Part shown: one piece after another, positions 44,460-53,593 of the stretch
Layout of the letters: the number at the start of each line of letters is the position of its first letter
How positions within the stretch are numbered: position 1 is the stretch's first letter
Assembly: GCA_002375695.1 (NCBI GenBank)
Contig: DFMO01000008.1
Coordinates: 124,001 to 188,000 of the forward strand
Origin: Flavobacteriaceae bacterium UBA3591
GTDB taxonomy: Bacteria > Bacteroidota > Bacteroidia > Flavobacteriales > Flavobacteriaceae
Reading direction: 5' to 3'
DNA: 64,000 nucleotides
Translations under genes and position numbers: made by a program
The notes under the pieces: generated by a model
Told to the model about the DNA's origin: nothing
Seen by the model: the letters and a program-made list of their open reading frames with translations, nothing else
Databases searched by the model: none

Positions 44460-46022
44460 ATGAGCTGGACAGGTTGGTTTGCATTTTTTTTAATAGTACA
44501 ATTAATTCATTTTGCAGGTACGTGGAAACTGTACCAAACGGCGGGTAGAAAAGCTTGGGAAGCTGCAGTTCCAGTTTATAACGCCGTGGTGTTAATGAAG
44601 ATTATTAACCGTCCGTGGTGGTGGACAATCCTACTTTTTATACCTATTGTAAACTTAATTATGTTTCCGGTGGTATGGGTAGAAACTTTGCGCAGTTTTG
44701 GACGCAACTCTACAACAGATACCATTTTGGGGATTGTAACATTAGGATTGTATATTTACTATATAAATTATACGCAAAATGTAACTCACATTCCCGATAG
44801 AGACTTAAAACCACGTACATCTACAGGGGAGTGGATAAGTTCAGTTTTGTTTGCAGTGGTAGCCGCTACTATCGTGCATACTTATATAATGCAACCCTTT
44901 ACAATTCCTACTTCGTCATTAGAAAAAACATTATTAGTAGGCGATTTTCTTTTTGTAAGTAAGTTTCATTATGGTGCTCGTACGCCTATGACGCCAATTG
45001 CTTTCCCGATGGTTCACGACACTATACCGGTAGTGCGTACAAAATCTTATCTTTCAAAACCGCAAATACCATATTTTAGATTTCCCGGTTTTCAAGATAT
45101 AAAACGCAATGATATTGTAGTTTTTAATTGGCCAGTAGATACGGTAAATGCTTTTCAGCAATACGGAGATGGAAAATATTATTACAAACCAATTGATAAA
45201 AAATCTAACTACGTAAAGCGGGCTGTAGGCTTACCTGGAGATTCATTGGAGATTAGAGATGGTTATGTTTTCATTAACGGAAAACAAAATGAGTTGCCCG
45301 ATAGAGCAAAACTTCAGTTTAGTTATGCAATTAGAACTTCGGGACCAATCAATCCGCAACTGTTTTTAGGTAGATATGATATTACCGATGGGGTAGAATA
45401 TGACAAAGCGAGCAGTGTGTATTATTTTAAAGCTATTTCAGATGAATCTATCGAGATGCTTAAAAATAACCCAAGTGTAATAGAGATAATTCCACTTAAA
45501 AATAAAAAAGGGCAATGGGATAGTAGAGTGTTTCCTAATAATCAAAATTACGCTTGGAATACCGACTTCTTTGGGCCGTTATATATTCCGAAAAAAGGCG
45601 TTACAGTTTCAATTACACCAGAAAGCTTACCGTTTTATAAACGTATTATCGAGGTATACGAAGGAAGCGAATTAGGCATTGAAAATCAAATTTCACAAGC
45701 CGGTACCGAAGTGCTACTCAATGGCGAACCCATTACCGAATACACCTTTAAAATGGATTACTATTGGATGATGGGTGATAACCGAAACAATAGTGAAGAC
45801 GCCCGTACGTGGGGTTTTGTACCGTTTAATCATGTAGTTGGTAAACCCGTGTTTGTATGGATGAGTTGGGATAGTTTAAACAAAAAAGTACGTTGGGACA
45901 GGCTATTTACAACTGTTGGAGGAAGCGGAAAGCCGGTATCTTACTTTATGTATTTTGTAATAGCTGTAATTGCTTGGTTTGCCTTCGATTTTTACCGTAA
46001 GCGCAAAAAAGGAAGAAAATAG
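44460..46022 (+). CDS. lepB: Signal peptidase I with N-terminal membrane extension
   Basis: 520 residues, longer than most LepB. Residues 1-110 hold about three extra membrane helices (WFAFFLIVQLIHFAGTW; WWTILLFIPIVNLIMFPVVW) in a DUF5684-like arrangement. The peptidase has another membrane helix (about 128-145), catalytic Ser153 in PTSSLEKTLLVGD (replacing the usual SMxPTL), catalytic Lys253 in YVKRAVGLPGD, and MMGDNRNNSEDARTWGFVP. An insert between Lys and the last motif adds to the length, and a final TM helix sits near residues 500-515. It cleaves secretory signal peptides. Confidence 0.93.
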   Translation: MSWTGWFAFFLIVQLIHFAGTWKLYQTAGRKAWEAAVPVYNAVVLMKIINRPWWWTILLFIPIVNLIMFPVVWVETLRSFGRNSTTDTILGIVTLGLYIYYINYTQNVTHIPDRDLKPRTSTGEWISSVLFAVVAATIVHTYIMQPFTIPTSSLEKTLLVGDFLFVSKFHYGARTPMTPIAFPMVHDTIPVVRTKSYLSKPQIPYFRFPGFQDIKRNDIVVFNWPVDTVNAFQQYGDGKYYYKPIDKKSNYVKRAVGLPGDSLEIRDGYVFINGKQNELPDRAKLQFSYAIRTSGPINPQLFLGRYDITDGVEYDKASSVYYFKAISDESIEMLKNNPSVIEIIPLKNKKGQWDSRVFPNNQNYAWNTDFFGPLYIPKKGVTVSITPESLPFYKRIIEVYEGSELGIENQISQAGTEVLLNGEPITEYTFKMDYYWMMGDNRNNSEDARTWGFVPFNHVVGKPVFVWMSWDSLNKKVRWDRLFTTVGGSGKPVSYFMYFVIAVIAWFAFDFYRKRKKGRK

Positions 46023-46034
46023 CAATTTGTTTAT

Positions 46035-46075
46035 TTGAGCGCAGTTGGAAATTTTTAACTTCCAACTGCGTTCAA
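46035..46075. terminator. Bidirectional terminator between lepB and a convergent gene
   Basis: Stem of about 16 bp (core CGCAGTTGGAA / TTCCAACTGCG at 46040-46050 / 46060-46070, extended by TTGAG / TTCAA), 9-base loop, followed by T-rich sequence. Confidence 0.88.
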
Positions 46076-46091
46076 CTTAATTTTTTTAAAA

Positions 46092-47210
46092 TTATTCGGG
46101 TATTAGTCTAAAAATACCTTGACCTTCAACGGCAATATAGATTAAATTATCGGGTCCTAATTTTACATTGCGAACGCGCCCAATATCTTGTGCAATTTTT
46201 TCGCGATTTACTACCTTTTCACCGTCTAATGTAAGCAATTCAACATAGGCGAATTTAAGCGAACCCACTAATAACTTGCCTTCCCATTGTCCATATTTAT
46301 TGCCAGTAATAAAGTCCATTCCGCAGGGCGCTATTGAGGGGGTCCAATAATAAATTGGCGGTTCAATACCTGGGCGGGTTTTTTCGTCGGTAATTTTGGT
46401 GCCACTGTAGTTTAGGCCGTAGGTAACTTCCATCCAACCGTAATTAGCTCCCTTATTAATAATATTAATCTCATCGCCACCTTTAGGACCGTGTTCATGC
46501 ATCCAGATTTTACCCGTTTTAGGGTGTTTTGCCATTCCTTGCGGGTTTCTATTTCCGTAGGTGTAAATAGCGTGTTTAGCATTGGGTTGGTCTACAAAGG
46601 GATTGTCCTGCGGAATTCGCCCGTCGTCGTGTAATCTGTAAATTTTACCACCGTCGCGAGTTATATCTTGCGGATTGACCTCGCGTGCACCGCGTTCGCC
46701 AATTGAAAAGTAAACATAATTATCATCGTCAAATTCAATGCGCGAGCCAAAGTGTTGTCCAGCTGTTGTATTTGGGCTTGCCTTATAAAGAGTTTCTATA
46801 TTTGTTAGGGCATCGCCGTCGAGTTTACAGCGAATTAAAGCGGTGTTACCACCAGATCCTTCACCTTCTTTTGAAGCATAGGTCATGTAAATCCAGCCAT
46901 TTTCGTTGTAATTGGGGTGTAACTCAATATCGAGTAATCCACCTTGACCGCTATTATAAACTTCGGGTACGTTTGCTATTTCGGTTTTTTTGCCATTTTT
47001 AAAATGAATTAACCTGCCGTCTTTTTCGGTAATTAACATACTTTCATCGGGTAGCCAGGTCATACCCCACGGAATGGTTAAACCTTTTACTACCGGTTCA
47101 ATATTATATGATTGTGGTTTAGTTTTTAGGGCTACATCTTCTTTCTTTTTGGGTTGTGCACAAGAAACTATTACAACCAAAAACGCCGACAAATAAATTA
47201 ACTTTTTCAT
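46092..47210 (-). CDS. PQQ-dependent sugar dehydrogenase-like lipoprotein
   Basis: 372 residues. Lipobox VIVSC at residue 17 anchors it to the envelope. Six-bladed beta-propeller of the soluble aldose sugar dehydrogenase (YliI/Asd, GSDH) family: GLTIPWGMTWLPDESMLITEKDGRL, QGGLLDIELHPNY, IYMTYAS, GQHFGSRIEFDDDNYVYFSIGERG, YGNRNPQGMAKHPKTGKIWMHEHGP with the catalytic His region, and KFAYVEL. Would oxidise aldoses with PQQ; whether the cell makes PQQ is not shown here. Single gene. Confidence 0.9.
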   Translation of the reverse strand: MKKLIYLSAFLVVIVSCAQPKKKEDVALKTKPQSYNIEPVVKGLTIPWGMTWLPDESMLITEKDGRLIHFKNGKKTEIANVPEVYNSGQGGLLDIELHPNYNENGWIYMTYASKEGEGSGGNTALIRCKLDGDALTNIETLYKASPNTTAGQHFGSRIEFDDDNYVYFSIGERGAREVNPQDITRDGGKIYRLHDDGRIPQDNPFVDQPNAKHAIYTYGNRNPQGMAKHPKTGKIWMHEHGPKGGDEINIINKGANYGWMEVTYGLNYSGTKITDEKTRPGIEPPIYYWTPSIAPCGMDFITGNKYGQWEGKLLVGSLKFAYVELLTLDGEKVVNREKIAQDIGRVRNVKLGPDNLIYIAVEGQGIFRLIPE

Positions 47211-47479
47211 ACTTTTTAAGTTTCTAAAAAGATACAGAAATTTTTTAAAAATTGATATTGAGAATGATTTATAGTTTATTTTAAAATGTCATTTCAGAAA
47301 TAAGTTTTTAAGTTTAAAAAATTGTTGTAACTTTTTATCCTCCTCAACCACCCCCATTTTTATTTACAATCTACTTAACTGTAGCTTTTTAGTTAATTGA
47401 ATACAAGATGCTATTTCCATTGTATTAATTGCGTAAAAGTTTGGCTTTTGGTTCTAAAAACAACCAAACAATTATAAAT

Positions 47480-50400
47480 ATGGAACCAATTAAAAAGCTT
47501 GTGGTTTACGGTAAAAAAGAAACCAATGCCGAAGGTGCTATTGTCTACAATCTTCAGGGTAGCGATAGAAGTGTTGCAAACGAACACCAAATAGAATTAG
47601 CGTCTAACGACAAATTACTCGAATTGGTGCTCGATGATGGTACTACTTGGATGTGCGACGCTTCTACAATGCACGAGGTATTTCCAGAATTAGACCCCGC
47701 TTTAAAACCACCCGGAAGTAGGGACGATCAATCTGAGGTTTTTGTGCTCCCAAATGTGGTTGAAGCCCCTGCCACCGAAAGAGGAATAATTGGTAAAATT
47801 GCTTTAAAACTTTTAAAGGTTTTTGCAAAGAAACCAGTAGGCAAAGGAATAATAGCACTCGCTAAAAAATTAGAAGATAAAAATTTACAAAACCAAATTG
47901 ATTCTGCTGTTGTACCCAGTAATTTTTTAGAAATTGGCGCAGGATTATTTAAAGTAAATAAAGATTTCAGTTTTAGTAAATTTAACGGGAAATCGTCTAC
48001 CAAGCCGTTTTTTCTGTTTATTCACGGAACAAATTCAGATACTTTTGGCGCTTTTCAAGATTTACAAAACACCCCTACGTGGGAGGCTATTCACCAATTA
48101 TATGGTGAAAATGTACTCGCATTTCAGCATAGAACATTAAGTGAAAGTCCGCTTGAAAATGCAGTAAAACTTGCAGCTATGCTTCCCAACGATGCAGTTG
48201 TACATATATTAACTCATTCAAGGGGCGGAATTGTAGGCGATATTTTAAACAAATACAGCAGTAATGGCGATGATTCAATAATAGGGTTTAGCAATACGCA
48301 CCTTGCTTTGCTGGAGCAGGAAGGCGATAGGGAAGACGACATTAAAAATATTGAAGCCTTAAACAAAGTATTCAAAAACAAAAAAATATCTGTTGCCAAG
48401 TTTATACGAGTGGGTTGTCCTGCTGCAGGCACTAAATTAGCTTCAAAAAGGCTTGACCATGTATTGAATGTATTTTTTAATATTGGGAGTATTTTAGGCG
48501 GTATTTTTGGCGATATTTTAAAAGAATTACTCTCGGCTGCAGTAGAAAGTAAAGACGATGTAAATGTACTTCCCGGCTTAGAAGCGCAACGGCCCGAATC
48601 GCCATTTATAAAAATTTTAAACGACCCATCTCCCGAAAGTGCAATTAATGGAGCGCCTTTGGCAGTTATTTCTGGAAATGGAAGAGTGAGTTTTTCGGGG
48701 CAAGGGCTATTTGTAATCCTTGGCAAATTATTTTACTGGCAGCGTAACGATTTGGTTGTTAATACAGATTCGATGTATTTGGGGGCCAAGCGAAGTAGTA
48801 ATATTCAGTATTTCTTTGATCAAGGCGCCGAGGTAAATCACGTAAAGTATTTTGAAAATGATAAAACGCGAGAGGCTATTACCTTAGCTCTAAAAACTGC
48901 CGAAGGCGAGTTAATTCCCGGTTTTAAAAGCATTCCACAATATCAAATCCCAGGTAGTGATAGAGCACTTATTGAGTCGGGTGAGTTGTATCCTTCGCCC
49001 ACACCACCGGCTGGAGATAAGCCTATTGTTATCTTGCTTCCCGGAATTATGGGGTCTAACCTCACCCAAAAAGACAAAGAAATTTGGCTTCATTACGGCA
49101 GGATTATTAGCGGTGGCTTGCTTAATTTGGGTTATTCTAATGTAAATAAAATTGTTGCCGATTCGGTTGTAAAAACTTCATATTATAAATTGTATAAATG
49201 GCTTTCGGGAAAGTACGACGTTGTAGTTTATCCATTCGATTGGAGAAAACCACTACCCGAAAGTGCCAGCGAGTTTAACACAAAAATAAAGAGCCTACTA
49301 AAAATTGAACAACCCATAAAAATTATAGGGCATTCAATGGGAGGCGTATTGGTTCGCGATTTTATTATTCAGCATGACGAAACGTGGCAAGAATTAAAGG
49401 CTACCAAAGGGTTTAAAATGATTTATTTGGGTTCGCCATTGGGCGGCTCGTTTAGAATTCCTTCAGTGTTATTTGGCGAAGACCCCATTATAAAGAAACT
49501 CAGCGCTATCGACTTATTTCATTCAAAAAAGCGATTGTTAAAAATGTTTTCCAAGTTTCCGGGTATTTTAGCACTTCTTCCGCTAACTACAGATTCTAAA
49601 AACGATTTTGCCAATATGCAAACGTGGAAGAATATGCGCAAATACTTCGGAAAATCGCGCTGGCCACTACCCACCCAAGAAGATTTAAACTATTTTAAAA
49701 ATTACCGCGATACTATTTTAAATAAGAGAGATGACATTGATTATTCAAACATGGTTTATATTGCCGGAAAGGATAAAATGACACCATGCGGGTATTATTT
49801 AGATAAAATTCCGCCCAAAAAACAACTCTACTTTTTATATACCAGCGAGGGCGACCAAAGCGTTACTTGGGAGTCGGGGATACCAAAACAACTTATTGAA
49901 GCCAACGCGGTTTATTATTCGCGCATTACGCACGGTGCCTTGGCAAACGACCCCGACTTATTTAACGCAATTGAAGAAATACTTGAAACGGGGAAAACCA
50001 ATTTACTGCGTACAACAAAACCGCTTTTAAGAGGCGAACAAAAAATATTTAGAGCCGAACCCGAGGTAGATTTTGACCTGTCTGAAATTGGATTAGAAAA
50101 AACTATTTTAGGACTTCCGAATGATACGGGCGCCGTTGCCAGCCAGATTCCCGTTTCGGTTACCGTAAGTAATGGCGATTTACGGTACGCATCGTACCCA
50201 ATTATTGCAGGTCACTTTTTAAACGATGGTATTTTATATGCCGAAAGAGCTATAGATCACTATTTAGAAGGCAATCTTTCATCAAAACACCGTTTGGGTT
50301 TGTACCCCGGCGATATTGGAACAAATGCAATCTTCGGAAAAACTAAAAATAGTGACTTTGAAGGCGCCATAATTGTAGGCCTTGGCGAACCCGACCAGCT

Positions 50401-52996
50401 TACTTCTTTTCAACTTTCAAAATCTATTGAGCAAGGAGTGCTTAATTATCTTTTGAGTATTCGGGGTACGGAAATTCCTAAAAAGGGAATAGGAATTTCA
50501 TCTTTAATTATCGCTACCGGTTACGGCGGACTTACAATAGAAGGATCGCTAAAAGCTATTATTGATGGCGTAAATAGAGCAAATGAAAAAGTAAAGATTT
50601 TAGGCGATGAAGGCTACCGAACTATACAATATATTGAAATTATTGAATTGTATGCCAGTAAAGCGCTCAATTGCATGTACGTGCTCAATAAAATTGTTTA
50701 TAAAGAAAATACAACCTACAATATTATTTTGGGCAACAAGCGCATTAAAAAGCTGTTAGGTATAAAAAAACGAACCCCTTTAAATAATTCGGAAGGTTGG
50801 TGGAACAGAATTACCATAAAATATAAAGAAGGTGATAATGAAACTGGTGAACCATCCAGCATGGTGTTTGGCTCTTCAACTAACGATTCTAGAGAAGAAG
50901 AAAACGAATTACACAGCAGTACCCCCTTAATAGATTTATTTATTTCGGAAGTATCTAGCAACAATCAGTGGTCTGCTTGTACAGCAAAAACCTTGTTTGA
51001 GTTATTGATTCCGAATAATTTAAAAGAAAAATTAAAACGCAAAAACAATATCTCTTGGATATTGGATAGTAAAACAGCAGCATATCCGTGGGAATTGTTG
51101 CAAGACAATACTACCAATGCCAAACCGCTTTGTATTAATGCCGGAATGATTAGACAGCTTTCTACCAAAGACTACCGTATTAATATTAAACGTGTAGCCG
51201 AAAAAGGCGCACTAATTATTGCCGATCCAATTTTAGACGGTTTTATCTCGCAACTGCCCGGCGCCAAAGAAGAAGGAATGCTAGTTAAAGAAACTTTAGA
51301 AAATGTTGGGTATCCAACTGTACACTTAATTGGCACACGCGCAGAGAGTATTGTAAAAAACTTCTTTTGTAACGATTATTCAATTATTCACTTAGCTGGT
51401 CACGGGGTTTTTAATCCCAATTCGCCCAAACAATCGGGGATGGTTATTGGAAATAATATCTTTTTAACTGTTTTTGAAATTGAACAAATGCCGGTTGTCC
51501 CCGAACTTGTATTTGTAAACTGCTGCCATCTGGGTTATAGTAGTTCGGCAGATGAAAAGTTTTATCAAAATAGGTATAAACTTGCCGCCAATATTGGTAC
51601 TCAATTAATTAGCATTGGAGTGAAAGTGGTAATTGCCGCAGGATGGGCTGTAAACGATGCTGCAGCATTAGATTTTGCACGTGTTTTTTACAGCAGTATG
51701 TTTAGTGGCGACAACTTTGGCAATGCCGTAAAAAAGGCGCGAAATTATATTTATGACAAACACCCAAATAACAATACGTGGGGCGCATACCAATGTTATG
51801 GCGACCCGTTTTTTAAATTAAAAGGTATTTCGGGTAGTAAAGGCACTTGGTCGCCAAGCTATATTGTGCCACAGGAAGCCGAAATAGATTTAGAAAATCT
51901 GCTTAACCAATTGCAAATGGCAACCAGTGCAAATCACGATCACTTATCCGATCTTAAAAAAATTTTAACTGCAGTAGATAGAGATGTGTCGCGAACCCCT
52001 CAAATTGTTGAAAGGGTTGCAAAAATTTATCAAGAATTGGCAATGTATGTTGAAGCCACACAGCATTTTGAAGAATTACTTAAAATGGAAGACGCCGATT
52101 TCTCTTTCTCTTGTATGGAGAAGTATTGCAACACCCGCTCAAAATTATATATACGTGAAATTTTTGAAGCCGAAACAGCAACAGATAATGCTGTGGCAGA
52201 TAATTATAAAAAATGCGAACGTGTAATTCAGGATCTTGAAGTGCTACTTTTTGCCGGTGAAACAGCCGAAAGACACAATCTTTTAGGTAGTGCTTATAAA
52301 CGATTGTCGATGCTTGCAGCCAACAAGAATAAAAGAATTCACGCTTATAAATTGGCCATTTCGCATTACGAAAGAGCATACAAACACGGCTCAAATACTA
52401 ATAAAATTTATTCCTTGGTAAATTCGATAGAATTGGGCTGTTTGTTAGTTTTTAACGATGCTATAAAAGACGGTGGTAGTTTTACCGTGGATAAGAAAAA
52501 ATACAGTTTAAGAACTATTGCAGAGGCAAAGAAAATGTTATTCGTTTTAAAAGAAAAATTAGTTGAAAGGTCTAAAGACGAAAATTTAAATTATTGGGAT
52601 TTAATTGCTGCTTTAAACATAGATCTTTGTTTGCTCTTTTTGTCTGAAGATGAAGATATTGAAAACTTGTGGACCGAGATTACTCAAAATTTTAATACAA
52701 TCTGGCGCAAGGCGGGGTCAGTTGCAAACAAAGTAGCCGAGCTGGAACACCTCGAATTTTTAACACGTTCACTAAACGCAACTGTTAATATTAAAGACGC
52801 CACTTACAACCCAAACAAAGATTTGGAAACGCGAATTAACGAGGTAAAAACTGCTTTAAGTAATGTGCGTAAAGCTGTAAAAGCCAAAAGCAGTGTCCAA
52901 AAAAATTCGAATTTAAAAATAAAACCGAAGCAAAAACCTGTTTCAAAAACTAAAACAAGTTCAAAACCGAGTAAAAATTCAAAAAATAAAAAATAG
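47480..52996 (+). CDS. Giant CHAT-domain protease fused to two alpha/beta-hydrolases and helical repeats
   Basis: 1838 residues from ATG at 47480 (a TTG-opened frame begins at 47429). No signal peptide, so cytosolic. In order: beta-rich N-terminus (1-90); alpha/beta-hydrolase 1 (about 175-475; oxyanion HG at 182, Ser247 in THSRGG, Asp424 or Asp430, His454); LCAT-like hydrolase 2 (about 515-850; LPGIMGSNL, Ser619 in GHSMGG, Asp792, His818); an unassigned domain (about 890-1130); a CHAT caspase-like protease (about 1190-1450; His1308 in LAGHG, Cys1349 in FVNCCHLG, then AAGWAVNDAAALDF and CYGDPFF); TPR-like helices (about 1470-1790); and a Lys/Ser tail (1800-1838). CHAT proteases cleave partners such as gasdermins in bacterial immunity; lipase plus CHAT in one chain suggests a lipid- or membrane-directed effector. 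That role is inference. No partner gene is adjacent. Confidence 0.88.
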   Translation: MEPIKKLVVYGKKETNAEGAIVYNLQGSDRSVANEHQIELASNDKLLELVLDDGTTWMCDASTMHEVFPELDPALKPPGSRDDQSEVFVLPNVVEAPATERGIIGKIALKLLKVFAKKPVGKGIIALAKKLEDKNLQNQIDSAVVPSNFLEIGAGLFKVNKDFSFSKFNGKSSTKPFFLFIHGTNSDTFGAFQDLQNTPTWEAIHQLYGENVLAFQHRTLSESPLENAVKLAAMLPNDAVVHILTHSRGGIVGDILNKYSSNGDDSIIGFSNTHLALLEQEGDREDDIKNIEALNKVFKNKKISVAKFIRVGCPAAGTKLASKRLDHVLNVFFNIGSILGGIFGDILKELLSAAVESKDDVNVLPGLEAQRPESPFIKILNDPSPESAINGAPLAVISGNGRVSFSGQGLFVILGKLFYWQRNDLVVNTDSMYLGAKRSSNIQYFFDQGAEVNHVKYFENDKTREAITLALKTAEGELIPGFKSIPQYQIPGSDRALIESGELYPSPTPPAGDKPIVILLPGIMGSNLTQKDKEIWLHYGRIISGGLLNLGYSNVNKIVADSVVKTSYYKLYKWLSGKYDVVVYPFDWRKPLPESASEFNTKIKSLLKIEQPIKIIGHSMGGVLVRDFIIQHDETWQELKATKGFKMIYLGSPLGGSFRIPSVLFGEDPIIKKLSAIDLFHSKKRLLKMFSKFPGILALLPLTTDSKNDFANMQTWKNMRKYFGKSRWPLPTQEDLNYFKNYRDTILNKRDDIDYSNMVYIAGKDKMTPCGYYLDKIPPKKQLYFLYTSEGDQSVTWESGIPKQLIEANAVYYSRITHGALANDPDLFNAIEEILETGKTNLLRTTKPLLRGEQKIFRAEPEVDFDLSEIGLEKTILGLPNDTGAVASQIPVSVTVSNGDLRYASYPIIAGHFLNDGILYAERAIDHYLEGNLSSKHRLGLYPGDIGTNAIFGKTKNSDFEGAIIVGLGEPDQLTSFQLSKSIEQGVLNYLLSIRGTEIPKKGIGISSLIIATGYGGLTIEGSLKAIIDGVNRANEKVKILGDEGYRTIQYIEIIELYASKALNCMYVLNKIVYKENTTYNIILGNKRIKKLLGIKKRTPLNNSEGWWNRITIKYKEGDNETGEPSSMVFGSSTNDSREEENELHSSTPLIDLFISEVSSNNQWSACTAKTLFELLIPNNLKEKLKRKNNISWILDSKTAAYPWELLQDNTTNAKPLCINAGMIRQLSTKDYRINIKRVAEKGALIIADPILDGFISQLPGAKEEGMLVKETLENVGYPTVHLIGTRAESIVKNFFCNDYSIIHLAGHGVFNPNSPKQSGMVIGNNIFLTVFEIEQMPVVPELVFVNCCHLGYSSSADEKFYQNRYKLAANIGTQLISIGVKVVIAAGWAVNDAAALDFARVFYSSMFSGDNFGNAVKKARNYIYDKHPNNNTWGAYQCYGDPFFKLKGISGSKGTWSPSYIVPQEAEIDLENLLNQLQMATSANHDHLSDLKKILTAVDRDVSRTPQIVERVAKIYQELAMYVEATQHFEELLKMEDADFSFSCMEKYCNTRSKLYIREIFEAETATDNAVADNYKKCERVIQDLEVLLFAGETAERHNLLGSAYKRLSMLAANKNKRIHAYKLAISHYERAYKHGSNTNKIYSLVNSIELGCLLVFNDAIKDGGSFTVDKKKYSLRTIAEAKKMLFVLKEKLVERSKDENLNYWDLIAALNIDLCLLFLSEDEDIENLWTEITQNFNTIWRKAGSVANKVAELEHLEFLTRSLNATVNIKDATYNPNKDLETRINEVKTALSNVRKAVKAKSSVQKNSNLKIKPKQKPVSKTKTSSKPSKNSKNKK

Positions 52997-53101
52997 TTTG
53001 AAAGACTTGAAGCTGTTGCATTTTAAGCGATTCTAACAATTATAGAATTTCAAATTGGTATAATCTTTTTACAAGTATTACCTTTATCAAAATTTCTATT
53101 T

Positions 53102-53593
53102 ATGAAGGAAAAGTTTAAAGCAACTGTCAACGAAAACTTTGAATTTTCGTTGAGTTCAGAAGATTTAAAAAAAATAGACGTCATTTCCAACAATTCACAG
53201 GCTCATATTATTTACAACAACAATTCGGTTGCGGTAGAAACTCTCGAAGCCAATTTCAACAACAGAAGTTATACAATTTCCCTTAACGGCAATCGCTATC
53301 GCGTTAAATTGCAAAATGAACTCGATGCGCTTATATCGCAAATGGGGCTTTCTTTGGGTAATGCTTCCGAAGATGATGAGGTTCACGCGCCTATGCCCGG
53401 TCTTATTTTAGAGGTAAATGTAGCGGCAGGCGATACAGTTTTAAAAGGCGATTTTTTATGCGTCTTGGAAGCGATGAAAATGGAAAACACTTTAACTGCT
53501 CCAGGCGATGGAGTAATAAAAGCGGTACATATTGCTAAAGGTGAATCTGTAGATAAAGGAATGTTGTTAATAGAATTAGAGCAAAATGATTAA
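53102..53593 (+). CDS. Biotin carboxyl carrier subunit of an acyl-CoA carboxylase
   Basis: 163 residues. The C-terminal 75 residues are a biotinyl domain: HAPMPGLILEVNVAAGDTV and VLEAMKMENTL with the biotinylated Lys126. The N-terminal 85 residues are a beta-rich region, matching the BT-type linker domain of bacterial propionyl-CoA carboxylase alpha when the subunit is split. It overlaps the next gene, the biotin carboxylase, by 8 bases, and these with the carboxyltransferase downstream make one operon. Confidence 0.93.
   Translation: MKEKFKATVNENFEFSLSSEDLKKIDVISNNSQAHIIYNNNSVAVETLEANFNNRSYTISLNGNRYRVKLQNELDALISQMGLSLGNASEDDEVHAPMPGLILEVNVAAGDTVLKGDFLCVLEAMKMENTLTAPGDGVIKAVHIAKGESVDKGMLLIELEQND

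Noticed and set aside
48214..48726. 170-residue minus-strand open frame inside the CHAT gene
   Set aside because: Composition (Ser, Pro, Thr-rich) is that of an antisense shadow; no start signal or family.
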